From NCBI RefSeq assembly GCF_024339125.1, contig NZ_CP101417.1, positions 4,041,001-4,105,000 of the forward strand: a DNA stretch of 64,000 nt. Direction: 5' to 3'. The notes under the pieces were generated by a model that worked only from the letters and a program-made list of their open reading frames with translations, did not search any database and had not been told where the DNA came from. Position 1 is the first letter of the stretch. Every line of letters starts with the position of its first letter. Below, one piece after another: positions 44,764 to 54,932 of the stretch. Source of the stretch: Xanthomonas hortorum. Its GTDB lineage: Bacteria; Pseudomonadota; Gammaproteobacteria; Xanthomonadales; Xanthomonadaceae. The position numbers and the translations under genes are program-made.

Positions 44764-47700
44764 ATGGACGAGACACAACCGCAAGCTTCGGCCGTCGCTG
44801 CCGAACTGAAGATCGACGTAACCCTGATCGCCAAATTGAACTTGGCGGACTTTCAGAATGCAGTTCCACTGGTCCGGGACCTCTGGCTGATCAACGAAAC
44901 CGATCAGGTACATGAGCAGGTCGAGTTAGTCCTGACGTCCGACCCGCCTTTTCTTAAGCCGCGCCGTTGGCGGATTGATGCGCTGGCAGCAGGCTCCCGC
45001 TATCCGATCCGCGATCTGGATGTGAACCTGGATGGTGGACTGCTGGCTCGGCTGACCGAAGCCGAGACGGCCACGGTTTCTCTGGCATTGCGTTCCGTGG
45101 CCGCGGATGCCTCCAACACAGCTCTCGCCCAGCGCGATACCCATCTTGAGCTGCTGCCACGCAATCAATGGGGCGGCATCTCGCATCTGCCCGACCTGGT
45201 CGCCGCGTTCGTTCAGCCCAACGATCCGGCCGTGGATCGGCTACTCAAGCGCACCGCCGAGGTACTGCGTCAGAACAATCGCAACCCCGCACTGGATGGC
45301 TACACCGGCGGCGCCAAGCGCGCCTGGGAACTTGCCTCGGCCCTCTGGGGGGCCACGGCTGGCATGCAACTGGACTATGCCCTGCCCCCCGCCAGCTTCG
45401 AGCAATCGGGCCAGAAGGTGCGCAGCCCCAGCCAGATCGAAAGCTCGGGCCTGGGAACGTGTTTCGACCTCACGTTGCTGTTCTGCGCCGCACTCGAGCA
45501 GGCAGGCTTGAACCCCCTGCTGGTCTTCACCGAGGGCCATGCCTTTGCAGGCGTCTGGCTGCAATCGGAGGAGTTTTCAAATACGGTCGTCGACGACGTG
45601 ACCGCATTGCGCAAGCGCCTCAGGCTCAAGGAACTGGTGCTGTTCGAGACCACTCTGATCACCCAGCGCCCCACCGTTCCCTTCAGCTATGCCACCGACC
45701 GCGGTGCCCAGCAGGTTGACGAATCTCAGGATGCGGGATTCCGCCTGGCCGTGGACATCCGCCGGGCGCGGCTGCAGCGCATCAAGCCATTGGCCAGTGC
45801 AGAAGCGGCAGTTGCTGCGGTGTCAGACAGTGAAGCGACGCTGTCTTCACCCGCCGTATCAGTGATCGAAGACGCGCCTGACCTTCCCGATAGCCCGCCA
45901 TTCAAAACAGAAGACGCCAGCCAACTTGATCCCAAGGACCGGTTGCTTCGCTGGCAACGCAAGCTGCTGGATCTGTCGCTTCGCAACAACTTGCTCAACT
46001 TCAAGGCCGGCAAGAAGGCACTCAAACTGGAAGCACCGGACCCCAGCACGCTGGAAGACCTGCTGGCCAGCGGCCAGTCCCTGAAGCTGCGCCCGCGCCC
46101 GGACCTGATGGACGGCGCTGATCCACGCGATCAGGCCATCTACGAAGCCCGTGAACGTGAGAACGTGCGCCGCGCGCACGCGCTGGAAGCCCTGCAGAAA
46201 CGCGAGGTTTTCGTTGGCGTTCCCGAAACCGAGCTCGACTCACGTCTGGTCGATTTGTTTCGCAGCGCTCGCACGACCTTGCAGGAAGGCGGCGCCAACA
46301 CGCTTTATCTCGCGCTGGGCTTCCTGTCCTGGACCCGTGAAGACCGTGACGGTCAGCGCTACCGCGCCCCCTTGGTCCTGGTGCCGGTCAGCCTGCAGCG
46401 CAAGAGTGCTCGCTCGGGCTTCACGCTCAGCCTGCATGACGATGAGCCTCGCTTCAATCCGACCTTGATCGAGATGTTGCGTCAGGACTTCGAACTGAAC
46501 CTGGGCGCGGTCGAAGGCGAACTGCCGAGAGACGATGCCGGCTTGGACGTCACTGCGGTCTGGAAGGCTGTCGGCCACGCGATCAAGGACATCAAGGGCT
46601 GGGAAGTGACCGAGGACGTGGTGTTGTCCATGTTCTCGTTCGCCAAGTACCTGATGTGGAAAGATCTGGCCGAGCACAGCGAGCAGTTGCGCGAGAACCC
46701 GGTCGTGCGCCACCTGCTGGACACCCCGCGCGATGCCTATCCTCCGGGTGCTCCGTTCCCGCAAGTGCGCGAACTGGACCAGCACTTCGACCCCAAGCAG
46801 GTGTTCTGCCCCTTGCCGGCGGATTCCTCGCAGTTGTCGGCCGTGCTGGCCGCCTCGCAGGGCAAGGACTTCGTGCTGATCGGTCCCCCTGGGACCGGCA
46901 AGAGCCAGACCATCGCCAACCTGATCGCCCAATCCCTGGCACAGGGCCGGCGCGTGCTCTTCGTGTCCGAGAAGATTGCGGCGCTGGACGTCGTCTACCG
47001 GCGCCTGCGCGAAATTGGCCTGGGCGAGTTCTGCCTGGAACTGCACTCGAGCAAGGCCCGCAAGCTCGACGTGCTGGCGCAGTTGCAGTCGGCTTGGTCC
47101 AGCAGCGGCCAGACCGATGCCGAGCAATGGCGGGCCGAAGCCGAGAAGCTCAAACGTCTGCGCGATGCGCTGAACATCTATGTGGAACGCCTTCACCAGC
47201 GTCGCCGCAACGGCCTGAGCCTGTTTGATGCTATCGGCACCGTCAGCGCGGGACACGACATCCCGACACTCCCCTTGGCCTGGCTCTCGGCCGATCAGCA
47301 CGATCATGCCGGCATCGACCAGTTGCGCAGTGCCGTGGACCGCTTGGAAGTCAATGCACAAGCCATTGGCCATGCCGCGCTGGCGCAGCACCCCTTGGCG
47401 CTGGTCGGCCATAGAGACTGGTCGCCCACCTGGCAACAGCAACTGATCGCCGCTGCGCGTGACGTGCTTCCCGCCGCCCAGGCGACAATCGAGTCAGCCC
47501 ACGCGTTTGTCCAGGCCATTGGCCTGCCCTCGCCCTTGTTGACGCCCGAAACCTGCGAAGCGCTACTGCTCCTCGCCCAACGTCTCACTTTGGCAGCGGG
47601 ACACGATTGGCGCTTTGTCCTGCGGCCCGACGCACGCAGCCTGAGCCAACGCCTGCAGGAAGGTGCGGCACGGGTGCGCCGCCATGCGGAACTGAACACG

Positions 47701-50700
47701 CTGCTGTCCACGCCGTGGCCCGCTTCCGTCATAACCGCCTGCGCCGACGGGCTGGCCCTGCTCACCGAGCACCGGCAGACTCACGCAGAACTCGGCGAGC
47801 CCTGGCCGGTACGCATCACCGTGCAGCTCAACCAGGCGCTAGGCCTGCTGGCCCAGCTCAGCGAGCATCATGCGGCCCTGTCGGTTCCCTACGGCAAGAC
47901 GATCGAACAGCTCGACGTCGCCCAGTTGCAGCAAATGTGGGAACAGGCCGAGCAGACGTTCTGGCCCAAGTCGTGGCTGGGCAAACGCAAGGTCACAACT
48001 CAACTGTCCAGCGCCACCACAGGCGGCTCGCAGCCTGACGTCGCCAACGATCTGCAGCATTGGAATGCCATCCGCGCCTTGCGCCAACGGATCCAGGCAA
48101 TCGATCCAGGCCAGCAGTGTGCGGACGTCTGGGCAGGACTTGACACACAACAGGACAAGGTGAGCACGGCCCTGCGCTGGCAAATCGCCCTGGCTGCCGT
48201 ACTCGAAGGCCAGGCCTGGGAAGACGACGGCTTCGACGCCATCGCCGGTGGCCAATGCGGAGCCACCCTGCAGGCCGATCTGCAACGGGCACGACGACTG
48301 CGCCAGCTCGACCAGGACATTGCTGCACATGCATCGCTGGAAACGGCGACCGACGGCCTATGGGCAGGCCATGCGACGCAATTCAACTGCCTGCGTGCCG
48401 CACTCGACTTCCTTAGCGACTGGCGCAGCCATGCCCAGCAAGGTGCATTGGATGCCCACACCTTGGTTGAGGAAGGCGCTTGCGGCCCCACGCTGGCACG
48501 CGACCACCAGACGCTTCGCCAGCGGGCCGATATGGAACAGGCGCTGGCTGCCCTGGACGACTTGCGCGAGTCCACCGCAGGCTTGTGGAAAGGTCTCGCG
48601 ACCAACCTGGATGACCTCGAACAGGCCTGCCAGCTCCGAGAGGATCTGGCAGCCGTGCTGGCCCGCCTGGCCACTACGCCCGAACATATCTCTGCCTGCA
48701 AGGCACCGCTGCATACGTTATTGGGCGATGCCAATGCACTGCTGGAGCCAGGTGGTCGAATCGCGCTGGCCGGCGCCCGATACGTGGAAAAATGGGAACA
48801 GCTGCTACCCCGGCGCGAGGCACTCGCGACCACCGGACATTTTGCCGAGGCCGCCCAGACGCAGTGGCAGTCCATGTCACTCGACGGGCTGATCGAGCAA
48901 AGCCAGTCCATCGTGCGCGCCGAACACGGACTGCGCAGCTGGTGCGCATGGCGCCAGGCGCGCGACGAGGCGCTGGCACTGGGGCTGGCCACGCTGGTCC
49001 AGGGCATCAAGCAAGGCCAGGTCGGCCCGGACCAGGCACGCCGAACTTTCGAGGCCAACTACGCGCGCTGGTGGCTCAACGCCGTGGTCGATCACGAGCC
49101 GGTCATCCGCGGCTTCGTCAGCGCCGAGCACGAACAGCGCATCCGCGATTTCCGCGAGCTCGACGAGCGCTTCACCGCCCTGACCCGGGACTGGCTGCGC
49201 GCCCGCCTGTGCGCCGACCTGCCCTCGCAGGACAACGTCAGCCGCAACTCCGAATGGGGGCTGCTACGGCACGAGATGGGCAAGAAGCGTGCGCACCTGC
49301 CCTTGCGCGAACTGATGGCCCAGATTCCCGAGGCGCTGACCAAGCTCACGCCCTGCCTGCTAATGAGTCCCCTGTCCATCGCACAGTACCTCCAGGCCGG
49401 GGCAAACGCCTTCGACCTGGTGATCTTCGACGAAGCCTCGCAGATCCCAGTCTGGGATGCGATCGGCGCCATCGCCCGCGGCCACCAGGTCGTCATGGTC
49501 GGCGATCCCAAGCAGTTGCCGCCGACTTCCTTCTTCGACCGCGCCGAATCCGGGCTGGACGACGAAGACGTCGAGGCCGACCTGGAGAGCATCCTCGACG
49601 AGTGCATCGGTGCTAACCTGCCGACACGGAATTTGAACTGGCACTACCGCTCCCGTCATGAAAGCCTGATCGCGTTCTCCAACCATGCCTACTACGACGG
49701 CGGACTGGTCACCTTTCCTTCCCCCGTCACCAACGATCGCGCGGTCAGCCTGCAGCCAGTCTCCGGCACTTACCAGAAAGGCGGTACACGGACCAACCCG
49801 GCCGAAGCGAAGGCGCTGGTGGCCGACGTGGTGGCGCGCCTGACGGCGCCTGGCTTCCGCGAAAGCGGGCTCACGATTGGGGTGGTCACCTTCAATGCCG
49901 AACAGCAGAAGCTGATCGAGGACCTGCTCGACGAGGCACGCCGCCAGGATCCAAGGCTGGAGCCCTATTTCGCCGAGAGCGAACTGGAACCGCTGTTCGT
50001 CAAGAACCTGGAAAGCGTACAGGGCGACGAACGCGATCTCATCTATTTCTCCATCACTTACGGTCCGGATCCCGCAGGCCAACTGGCCATGAACTTCGGT
50101 CCGCTCAACCGTCAAGGTGGCGAGCGCCGGCTCAACGTGGCCATTACACGCGCACGTCACGAACTGCGTGTATTCGCCAGCTTCCACGCGGAGCAGATGG
50201 ATTTGGCGCGAACGCAAGCAATCGGCGTGCGCGACCTCAAGCACTTCCTGGAATTCGCCGAACGCGGTGCCCGTGCGCTGGCAGAAGCCAACTGCGGCAG
50301 CCTGGGTGGCTTCGACAGTCCCTTTGAACAGGCCGTGGCCGCAGCCCTGGCCCGGCGCGGCTGGCACGTCCAGCCGCAGATCGGCGCCTCCTCCTTCCGC
50401 ATCGACCTCGGCATCGTCGATCCCGACGCGCCTGGACGCTACCTGGCAGGTGTGGAATGCGATGGCGCCACCTACCATCGCAGCGCCACCGCACGCGACC
50501 GCGACAAACTGCGCGAGCAAGTCCTGCGCGGCCTGGGATGGGACATTGTTCGCGTCTGGTCCACCGACTGGTGGATCGATCCGGCCGGCACGCTCGACAG
50601 ACTGGATGCCCGCTTGCAAGCCGTACTCATAGCCCAGCGCGAGCAGCGCGCCGAACAGGCCGAGCGCGATGCCGAGGCCGAGAGCCTGGCGCAAGCGGCC

Positions 50701-51402
50701 ATCGCGCAGGCCATAGCATCGGTGACGAAGCCAGACGGGGAAATGGCGCCCCCAGCTCAGGACGCGGACCCGATCGCACCGGAAGTCTCGGCGACAGCTC
50801 CATCACAGCAAGTCGAGGAAGTCTTTGCTCGCCAGGTCTCCGCAGAAGCAGCCCATGCCAATGCCGAAGAAACAACGCCACCGGAAGCCTCGCTCTATCG
50901 GATCACCGATCCCGCCGAAGCTGTGACCGGCGCCAATCCCGATCGCTTTTTCGACGGTGAGTACAACGACATCCTGTTGACCATGATCGCCCACGTCGTC
51001 GATCACGAAGGGCCCGTGCTCGACGCCCTGCTGGCCCGCCGCATCGCCCGTGCCCACGGCTGGCTGCGTACAGGCGGACGCATCCGAGAGCGCGTTTTCC
51101 AAATCGCGCGTCCCCGCTATCGGACGACCGATGAAGAAGTCGGCACGTTCTACTGGCCCGAGCATCTGGATCCTGCGACAGAGCCTCCCTTTCGCGAGCC
51201 CGCCGACGAGGACAGCGTGCGGGCCGCTGATGAGATCAGTATCGCGGAATTGGCCTCCCTGGCTCGCGCCGTCATCGCACAGGGCACCCAAGGCGAAGGG
51301 ATCTATCAAGCAATGGCGCGCAGGCTCAGGCTCCAACAGCTACGAGCAGCCAGCCGGGCACGTCTTGAAAATGTTGTGCGCTCTCTGCGTGCAGAGCCAT
51401 GA
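44764..51402 (+). CDS. DUF4011-helicase-Vsr-DUF3320 protein (Hhe-type antiphage defence)
   Basis: A 2,212-residue protein. Residues ~1-340 include a transglutaminase/papain-like module with Cys233 (GTCFDLTLLFCAALEQAGL) and His259 (LLVFTEGHAFAGVWL). DUF4011 follows (RLLRWQRKLLDLSLRNNLLN, TLYLALGFLSWTREDRDGQR). The superfamily 1 helicase has Walker A LIGPPGTGKSQTIANLIA (~705), motif II VIFDEASQIPVWDAI (~1555), motif III GDPKQLPPTSFF and late motifs (ESVQGDERDLIYFS, RRLNVAITRARHEL). A Vsr/DUF559-type nuclease (SPFEQAVAAALARRGW, GVECDGATYH near 1896) and C-terminal DUF3320 complete it. The architecture matches what I recall as the single-gene Hhe defence system. The ATG at 44764 is preferred over 44728. 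The TIGR04141 gene lies 35 bases downstream. Confidence 0.88.
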   Translation: MDETQPQASAVAAELKIDVTLIAKLNLADFQNAVPLVRDLWLINETDQVHEQVELVLTSDPPFLKPRRWRIDALAAGSRYPIRDLDVNLDGGLLARLTEAETATVSLALRSVAADASNTALAQRDTHLELLPRNQWGGISHLPDLVAAFVQPNDPAVDRLLKRTAEVLRQNNRNPALDGYTGGAKRAWELASALWGATAGMQLDYALPPASFEQSGQKVRSPSQIESSGLGTCFDLTLLFCAALEQAGLNPLLVFTEGHAFAGVWLQSEEFSNTVVDDVTALRKRLRLKELVLFETTLITQRPTVPFSYATDRGAQQVDESQDAGFRLAVDIRRARLQRIKPLASAEAAVAAVSDSEATLSSPAVSVIEDAPDLPDSPPFKTEDASQLDPKDRLLRWQRKLLDLSLRNNLLNFKAGKKALKLEAPDPSTLEDLLASGQSLKLRPRPDLMDGADPRDQAIYEARERENVRRAHALEALQKREVFVGVPETELDSRLVDLFRSARTTLQEGGANTLYLALGFLSWTREDRDGQRYRAPLVLVPVSLQRKSARSGFTLSLHDDEPRFNPTLIEMLRQDFELNLGAVEGELPRDDAGLDVTAVWKAVGHAIKDIKGWEVTEDVVLSMFSFAKYLMWKDLAEHSEQLRENPVVRHLLDTPRDAYPPGAPFPQVRELDQHFDPKQVFCPLPADSSQLSAVLAASQGKDFVLIGPPGTGKSQTIANLIAQSLAQGRRVLFVSEKIAALDVVYRRLREIGLGEFCLELHSSKARKLDVLAQLQSAWSSSGQTDAEQWRAEAEKLKRLRDALNIYVERLHQRRRNGLSLFDAIGTVSAGHDIPTLPLAWLSADQHDHAGIDQLRSAVDRLEVNAQAIGHAALAQHPLALVGHRDWSPTWQQQLIAAARDVLPAAQATIESAHAFVQAIGLPSPLLTPETCEALLLLAQRLTLAAGHDWRFVLRPDARSLSQRLQEGAARVRRHAELNTLLSTPWPASVITACADGLALLTEHRQTHAELGEPWPVRITVQLNQALGLLAQLSEHHAALSVPYGKTIEQLDVAQLQQMWEQAEQTFWPKSWLGKRKVTTQLSSATTGGSQPDVANDLQHWNAIRALRQRIQAIDPGQQCADVWAGLDTQQDKVSTALRWQIALAAVLEGQAWEDDGFDAIAGGQCGATLQADLQRARRLRQLDQDIAAHASLETATDGLWAGHATQFNCLRAALDFLSDWRSHAQQGALDAHTLVEEGACGPTLARDHQTLRQRADMEQALAALDDLRESTAGLWKGLATNLDDLEQACQLREDLAAVLARLATTPEHISACKAPLHTLLGDANALLEPGGRIALAGARYVEKWEQLLPRREALATTGHFAEAAQTQWQSMSLDGLIEQSQSIVRAEHGLRSWCAWRQARDEALALGLATLVQGIKQGQVGPDQARRTFEANYARWWLNAVVDHEPVIRGFVSAEHEQRIRDFRELDERFTALTRDWLRARLCADLPSQDNVSRNSEWGLLRHEMGKKRAHLPLRELMAQIPEALTKLTPCLLMSPLSIAQYLQAGANAFDLVIFDEASQIPVWDAIGAIARGHQVVMVGDPKQLPPTSFFDRAESGLDDEDVEADLESILDECIGANLPTRNLNWHYRSRHESLIAFSNHAYYDGGLVTFPSPVTNDRAVSLQPVSGTYQKGGTRTNPAEAKALVADVVARLTAPGFRESGLTIGVVTFNAEQQKLIEDLLDEARRQDPRLEPYFAESELEPLFVKNLESVQGDERDLIYFSITYGPDPAGQLAMNFGPLNRQGGERRLNVAITRARHELRVFASFHAEQMDLARTQAIGVRDLKHFLEFAERGARALAEANCGSLGGFDSPFEQAVAAALARRGWHVQPQIGASSFRIDLGIVDPDAPGRYLAGVECDGATYHRSATARDRDKLREQVLRGLGWDIVRVWSTDWWIDPAGTLDRLDARLQAVLIAQREQRAEQAERDAEAESLAQAAIAQAIASVTKPDGEMAPPAQDADPIAPEVSATAPSQQVEEVFARQVSAEAAHANAEETTPPEASLYRITDPAEAVTGANPDRFFDGEYNDILLTMIAHVVDHEGPVLDALLARRIARAHGWLRTGGRIRERVFQIARPRYRTTDEEVGTFYWPEHLDPATEPPFREPADEDSVRAADEISIAELASLARAVIAQGTQGEGIYQAMARRLRLQQLRAASRARLENVVRSLRAEP

Positions 51403-51437
51403 CCTGAAGAGTTCGCCGACAGAACATGGAGGGAGCT

Positions 51438-53105
51438 ATGCCAAAAACCAGGCAACTCGGACAAAAAAATGCGGCTATCACAACGACGCTTTCACTACGC
51501 CTGCTGCGTCCCGATAGGACAGTCGAGCAAGCGATCAGAGATACGAGCGCTGTGGCAGAGGTTGAGTGTGATTCTGGTCGCTTGTTTATAGCACAAGCTC
51601 CTGGAACTCCCCCCACTTGGCTCAGGGTCGTGAACCAGTTCACCAAACAGGGAGACCTGAAACTCGAGAACAAGAGCTGTGCAGCAGTCCTATTTCTCGA
51701 TATTCAGCCAGATGACAAGAGATTGCGAACTCGCACCTTTGCGCTTACGTTCGGCAGCGGTCACCATGCCCTCGATACCGATGCATTTGTCCGAAACTTC
51801 GGCCTGAAGGTCACGCTCAACTCTGTTGCGCGGGGCGCACTAAAGAATCTTGATATCGCCACGCTCGACAGTACGACCATTCAGAAACGCATTCAAGCAA
51901 GTAGAAAAGCCGATCTACAGGGTTTTGGAATTGATCTCCAGAACGATCTGTTGCGTCTCGCCGGTGGAGTTCCCACCGACACGTCATTTGCAAATGCGCT
52001 TGCAGGAAGAGACGCACTCACCCTAACCAGCAAGCTCTCAGCAACTGAAATTCCTGAAAAATGCAAAACGGCGCTTAGGCTATTTGACGCCAACGATTAC
52101 AAGAAAGACTATTCCTTTATTGATCAGATAATTCCCGTCCTGGACAAGAAAACACTTGCAGATCTCGATGATATTGTCTTTAAAGAAATAAAAACCTTAC
52201 TTGATGGAAAACCGTCAGACTTACACATAACTCTGCCGGAGATCATTGATCCGGAAGAGTCGAGTGACTTCGGATATTTCGGCATAGGCTTCAACTCTGG
52301 ATCGAAGAAATCTTACGGCGAGCTTGCCATCGAGGACTATATTCTCGAATTACAGGCTGGACGGCCACAAGAAATTTCTGACATAACAGAATTAAAGGCT
52401 AGCCATGAGATCCGAGTTGTAATTGACGGTCACGGAGATCGCCAGAGGCGGCGACGAGTCTATGATTGTTTTGTGTACGAAGTGATCTACAAGAAGAAAA
52501 CCTACGTGCTTTTCTCTGGAGAGTGGTATTGCATCGAAAGCAAGTTTTTCGACGCAGTGGAAAAAGACTATCAGGCGCTACTGGGGGTTTCATTCCACTT
52601 AAAAACGAAAGCCAAAAATGAGCAAGAGCTAATCTCAGAGCTCGACAAGAATAGCAACCTGCTAAATCTAGATAAAGTGAAAGCCTCGCCGTCAGGGGCA
52701 AAGGGCGCCAATCTTGAGCCTTGTGATTTCTTATCTCGCCGAAAGGAGTTTATTCACCTAAAAGACGGCCACGGCTCCGCCCCAATTAGCCATCTATGGA
52801 ATCAAGGGCTCGTCTCGGCAGAAAGCTTTATTCGTGATGACGTTTTTCGAAAATCCATGCGAGACTCGGCAATCAAGCGACAAAAGGCTGCAAAAAAGTC
52901 AAAATTTGAGCTATTGCTACCCGATGGCCGTTCAAAAGTAACTTCCACGGACTACAAGGTGGTTTTTGGCATAATGCGACATCCGTACCAGCGGAGCAAA
53001 CGACTCGGCCTTCCGTTTTTTAGCAAAGTGAGTCTTCGTGCCGTCGCAAGCCGGATCCAACTAATGGGCTATGCCGTGGAAGTACACCTTATTGAAAAGA
53101 CATAA
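51438..53105 (+). CDS. TIGR04141/DUF6119 family sporadically distributed protein
   Basis: The protein (555 residues from the ATG at 51438, which has GGAGGGAG just upstream) shows features of the TIGR04141 family. These are RTFALTFGSGHHALDTDAFV, RNFGLKVTLNSVA, GFGIDLQNDLLRLAGGVPTD and a conserved C-terminal block with YVLFSGEWYCIESKFFDAVE. The family is patchily distributed near restriction and phage-defence genes, and its mechanism is unknown to me. Base composition is more A/T-rich than the helicase gene, so the pair may have separate origins. The 35-base gap and same direction suggest one operon. Confidence 0.8.
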   Translation: MPKTRQLGQKNAAITTTLSLRLLRPDRTVEQAIRDTSAVAEVECDSGRLFIAQAPGTPPTWLRVVNQFTKQGDLKLENKSCAAVLFLDIQPDDKRLRTRTFALTFGSGHHALDTDAFVRNFGLKVTLNSVARGALKNLDIATLDSTTIQKRIQASRKADLQGFGIDLQNDLLRLAGGVPTDTSFANALAGRDALTLTSKLSATEIPEKCKTALRLFDANDYKKDYSFIDQIIPVLDKKTLADLDDIVFKEIKTLLDGKPSDLHITLPEIIDPEESSDFGYFGIGFNSGSKKSYGELAIEDYILELQAGRPQEISDITELKASHEIRVVIDGHGDRQRRRRVYDCFVYEVIYKKKTYVLFSGEWYCIESKFFDAVEKDYQALLGVSFHLKTKAKNEQELISELDKNSNLLNLDKVKASPSGAKGANLEPCDFLSRRKEFIHLKDGHGSAPISHLWNQGLVSAESFIRDDVFRKSMRDSAIKRQKAAKKSKFELLLPDGRSKVTSTDYKVVFGIMRHPYQRSKRLGLPFFSKVSLRAVASRIQLMGYAVEVHLIEKT

Positions 53106-53262
53106 TAGGCATGTAAGAAACCATGGAGGTTACGCTGGAACCTACTGGAGATGGCTCCAGCACGATCGACCCACTCGATCATCAACAGATCGCGTAAGTC
53201 CGCGTAAGTAAAGGGATTATCTGCGAGGGAATTAGCTCAATTGGTAATCCCCCCGCTTTTAG

Positions 53263-53617
53263 CGGACTCCAGAAGTGGAGTTATGCAGCCATTGCCAGTT
53301 TCATCGCTGGCGTGATGCCGCCTAGCGCCATGTTCGGGCTCATGGTTGTAAGTCCATAGCCAGCGCGTGGCTTTGTCCTGCACCTGCTCGATGGTGTCGA
53401 ACAGGGTGCGGGCCAGCCAGGCGTAGCGGACCGTGCGGTTGTAACGTTCAACGTAGGCGTTCTGTTGTGGCTTGCCCGGCTGGATGTGCTCGATGCGGAT
53501 GCCGTTGCGTTCCGCCCACGCCAGCAGTGCTGCGCTGATGTATTCGGGCCCGTTATCGCAGCGAATGACGCGCGGCTTGCCGCGCCACTCGATGACCTGC
53601 TCCAACGATCGGATCAC
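53263..53617 (-). pseudogene. IS3-family transposase C-terminal fragment, frameshifted
   Basis: The minus strand encodes RGKPRVIRCDNGPEYISAAL, RIEHIQPGKPQQNAYVERYN and ARTLFDTIEQVQDKATRWLW, the DDE integrase core of IS3-family OrfB. Near YNHE a base loss shifts the usual ERPNMALGGITPA tail out of frame. The gene is cut at 53617, where a tnpA fragment begins on the other strand. The 53106-53262 gap holds no gene. Confidence 0.85.
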
Positions 53618-53619
53618 CC

Positions 53620-54473
53620 GGGCAGATGGCTACTACCACGTGTCTGACAAATACGTGGCGCTGTTCAGCCACTTCATTCCCTGTGGCGTGCACGAGGGCA
53701 TCTACATCCTCGACGGCCTGTTGGCCAACACTTCCGACATCCAGCCTGAGATCGTCCATGGGGACACGCAGGCCCAAAGCTATCCGGTCTTCGGCTTGGC
53801 CCACATGCTGGGTATCCAGCTGATGCCCAGGATCCGAAACATCAAGGATCTGACGTTCTTCCGACCCGAACCGGGCAGGGCCTATAAGAACATCCAGGCG
53901 CTATTCGGGGACAACATCGACTGGCAGCTGATCGCCACCCATCTTCACGACATGCTGCGTGTGGTGATCTCCATCCGACTGGGCAAGATCACCGCGTCCT
54001 CGATCCTGCGCCGGCTTGGCACCTACAGCCGGAAGAACAAGCTGTACTTTGCTTTTCGGGAGCTGGGCAAGGCTGTTAGAACACTGTTCTTGCTGCGCTA
54101 CATTGATGACAACAAGATTCGCAAAACGATTCATGCCGCGACCAACAAGAGCGAGGAGTATAACGGCTTCGTGAAATGGGTCTTCTTTGGCAGCCAAGGG
54201 ATCATTGCTGAGAACGTCCAACACGAGCAGCGCAAGATCATCAAGTACAGCCAGCTGGTGGCCAACATGATCATCCTCCACAACGTGGAGGGTATGAGCC
54301 GGACGTTGGCTGAGATGCGGAAGGAGGGGGTCGAACTGACGCCCGAGATCCTGGCCGGTCTGTCGCCTTATCGGACCAGTCACATCAATCGCTTTGGCGA
54401 TTACCACCTAGATCTTGAAAGGGAAGTGGCGCCCTTGAGCTACACGGCCAAGGTCCTCGAACAGGCCCCATAG
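53620..54473 (+). pseudogene. tnpA: Second Tn3-family transposase, C-terminal fragment
   Basis: The frame from YYHVSDKYVALFSHFIPCGV to its stop gives the last ~284 residues of a Tn3 transposase, with the catalytic Glu in ATNKSEEYNGFVKWVFFG. It is clearly different in sequence from the tnpA at 37381, for example HEGIYILDGLLANTSDIQPE against WEAVYIIDGLLKNTSDIQPD. The IS3 fragment replaced its first two thirds. An IR-C repeat ends at 54568, 95 bases after the stop codon, which suggests IR-C is its own repeat. Confidence 0.92.
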
Positions 54474-54494
54474 ATGGGGAGATTACCCACGCGA

Positions 54495-54568
54495 TGAGAA
54501 AATAGCCTTATACGTCAGCCGCTTAGGCTAGTTCTGGCCCTGTACGTAATGATTCCCTGCCGACCCTC
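54495..54568 (-). repeat. IR-C terminal repeat beside the second tnpA
   Basis: Read inward from 54568 it is GAGGGTCGGCAGGGAATCAT followed by TACGTACAGGGCCAGAAC. It shares the first 14 bases with IR-B and then differs. It is the left boundary of the xopH-avrBs1 cassette. Confidence 0.75.
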
Positions 54569-54570
54569 AT

Positions 54571-54656
54571 CTACGCAATTGCGTGGTCGACGACATCAGC
54601 GTCAAGAACGAGGCCAACGGTTTGTACTGGGACGAATGCGATGGCGGGTGGAAATG
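54571..54656 (+). pseudogene. C-terminal scrap of an unknown gene
   Basis: The plus strand reads LRNCVVDDISVKNEANGLYW, DECDGGWK and then a stop. It looks like the end of a host or plasmid protein cut by the IR-C element. I do not recognise the family. The following 270 bases become A/T-rich and should carry the xopH promoter. I searched for a PIP box (TTCGB-N15-TTCGB) and found none that fits. Confidence 0.45.
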
Positions 54657-54932
54657 ATGGACGGAATTTTCTGGGGTTCCGGCTTACACCCCCGTTCTCG
54701 GCAGCCGTGAACACGCCAATCCACTCGGCATCGCCGAACACCGGGATGTTCGCGTTGTGTGTGGCGAAACCAAGATCAGACTACCGATCTGCTGCACGGC
54801 AGGCATTTCACAGATCCGGCGCCAGGCAGGCTTCGATATCGCGATTGACGACATAACTTCCGATCACGATATAAAACTAGTTAGCGCGACAATTAAAATT
54901 AGGAGTTCTAATCCATATATAGGCGCCTGAAA

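Noticed and set aside
53225-53270. tRNA-like stretch GGGAATTAGCTCAATTGGTA
   Set aside because: A D-arm-like start is present, but no matching acceptor stem, D-stem closure or T arm follows, so it is at most a scrap.
54860-54932. PIP box upstream of xopH
   Set aside because: TTCGA at 54832 and TTCCG at 54858 do not have the TTCGB sequence and 15-base spacing, so no HrpX box is claimed.
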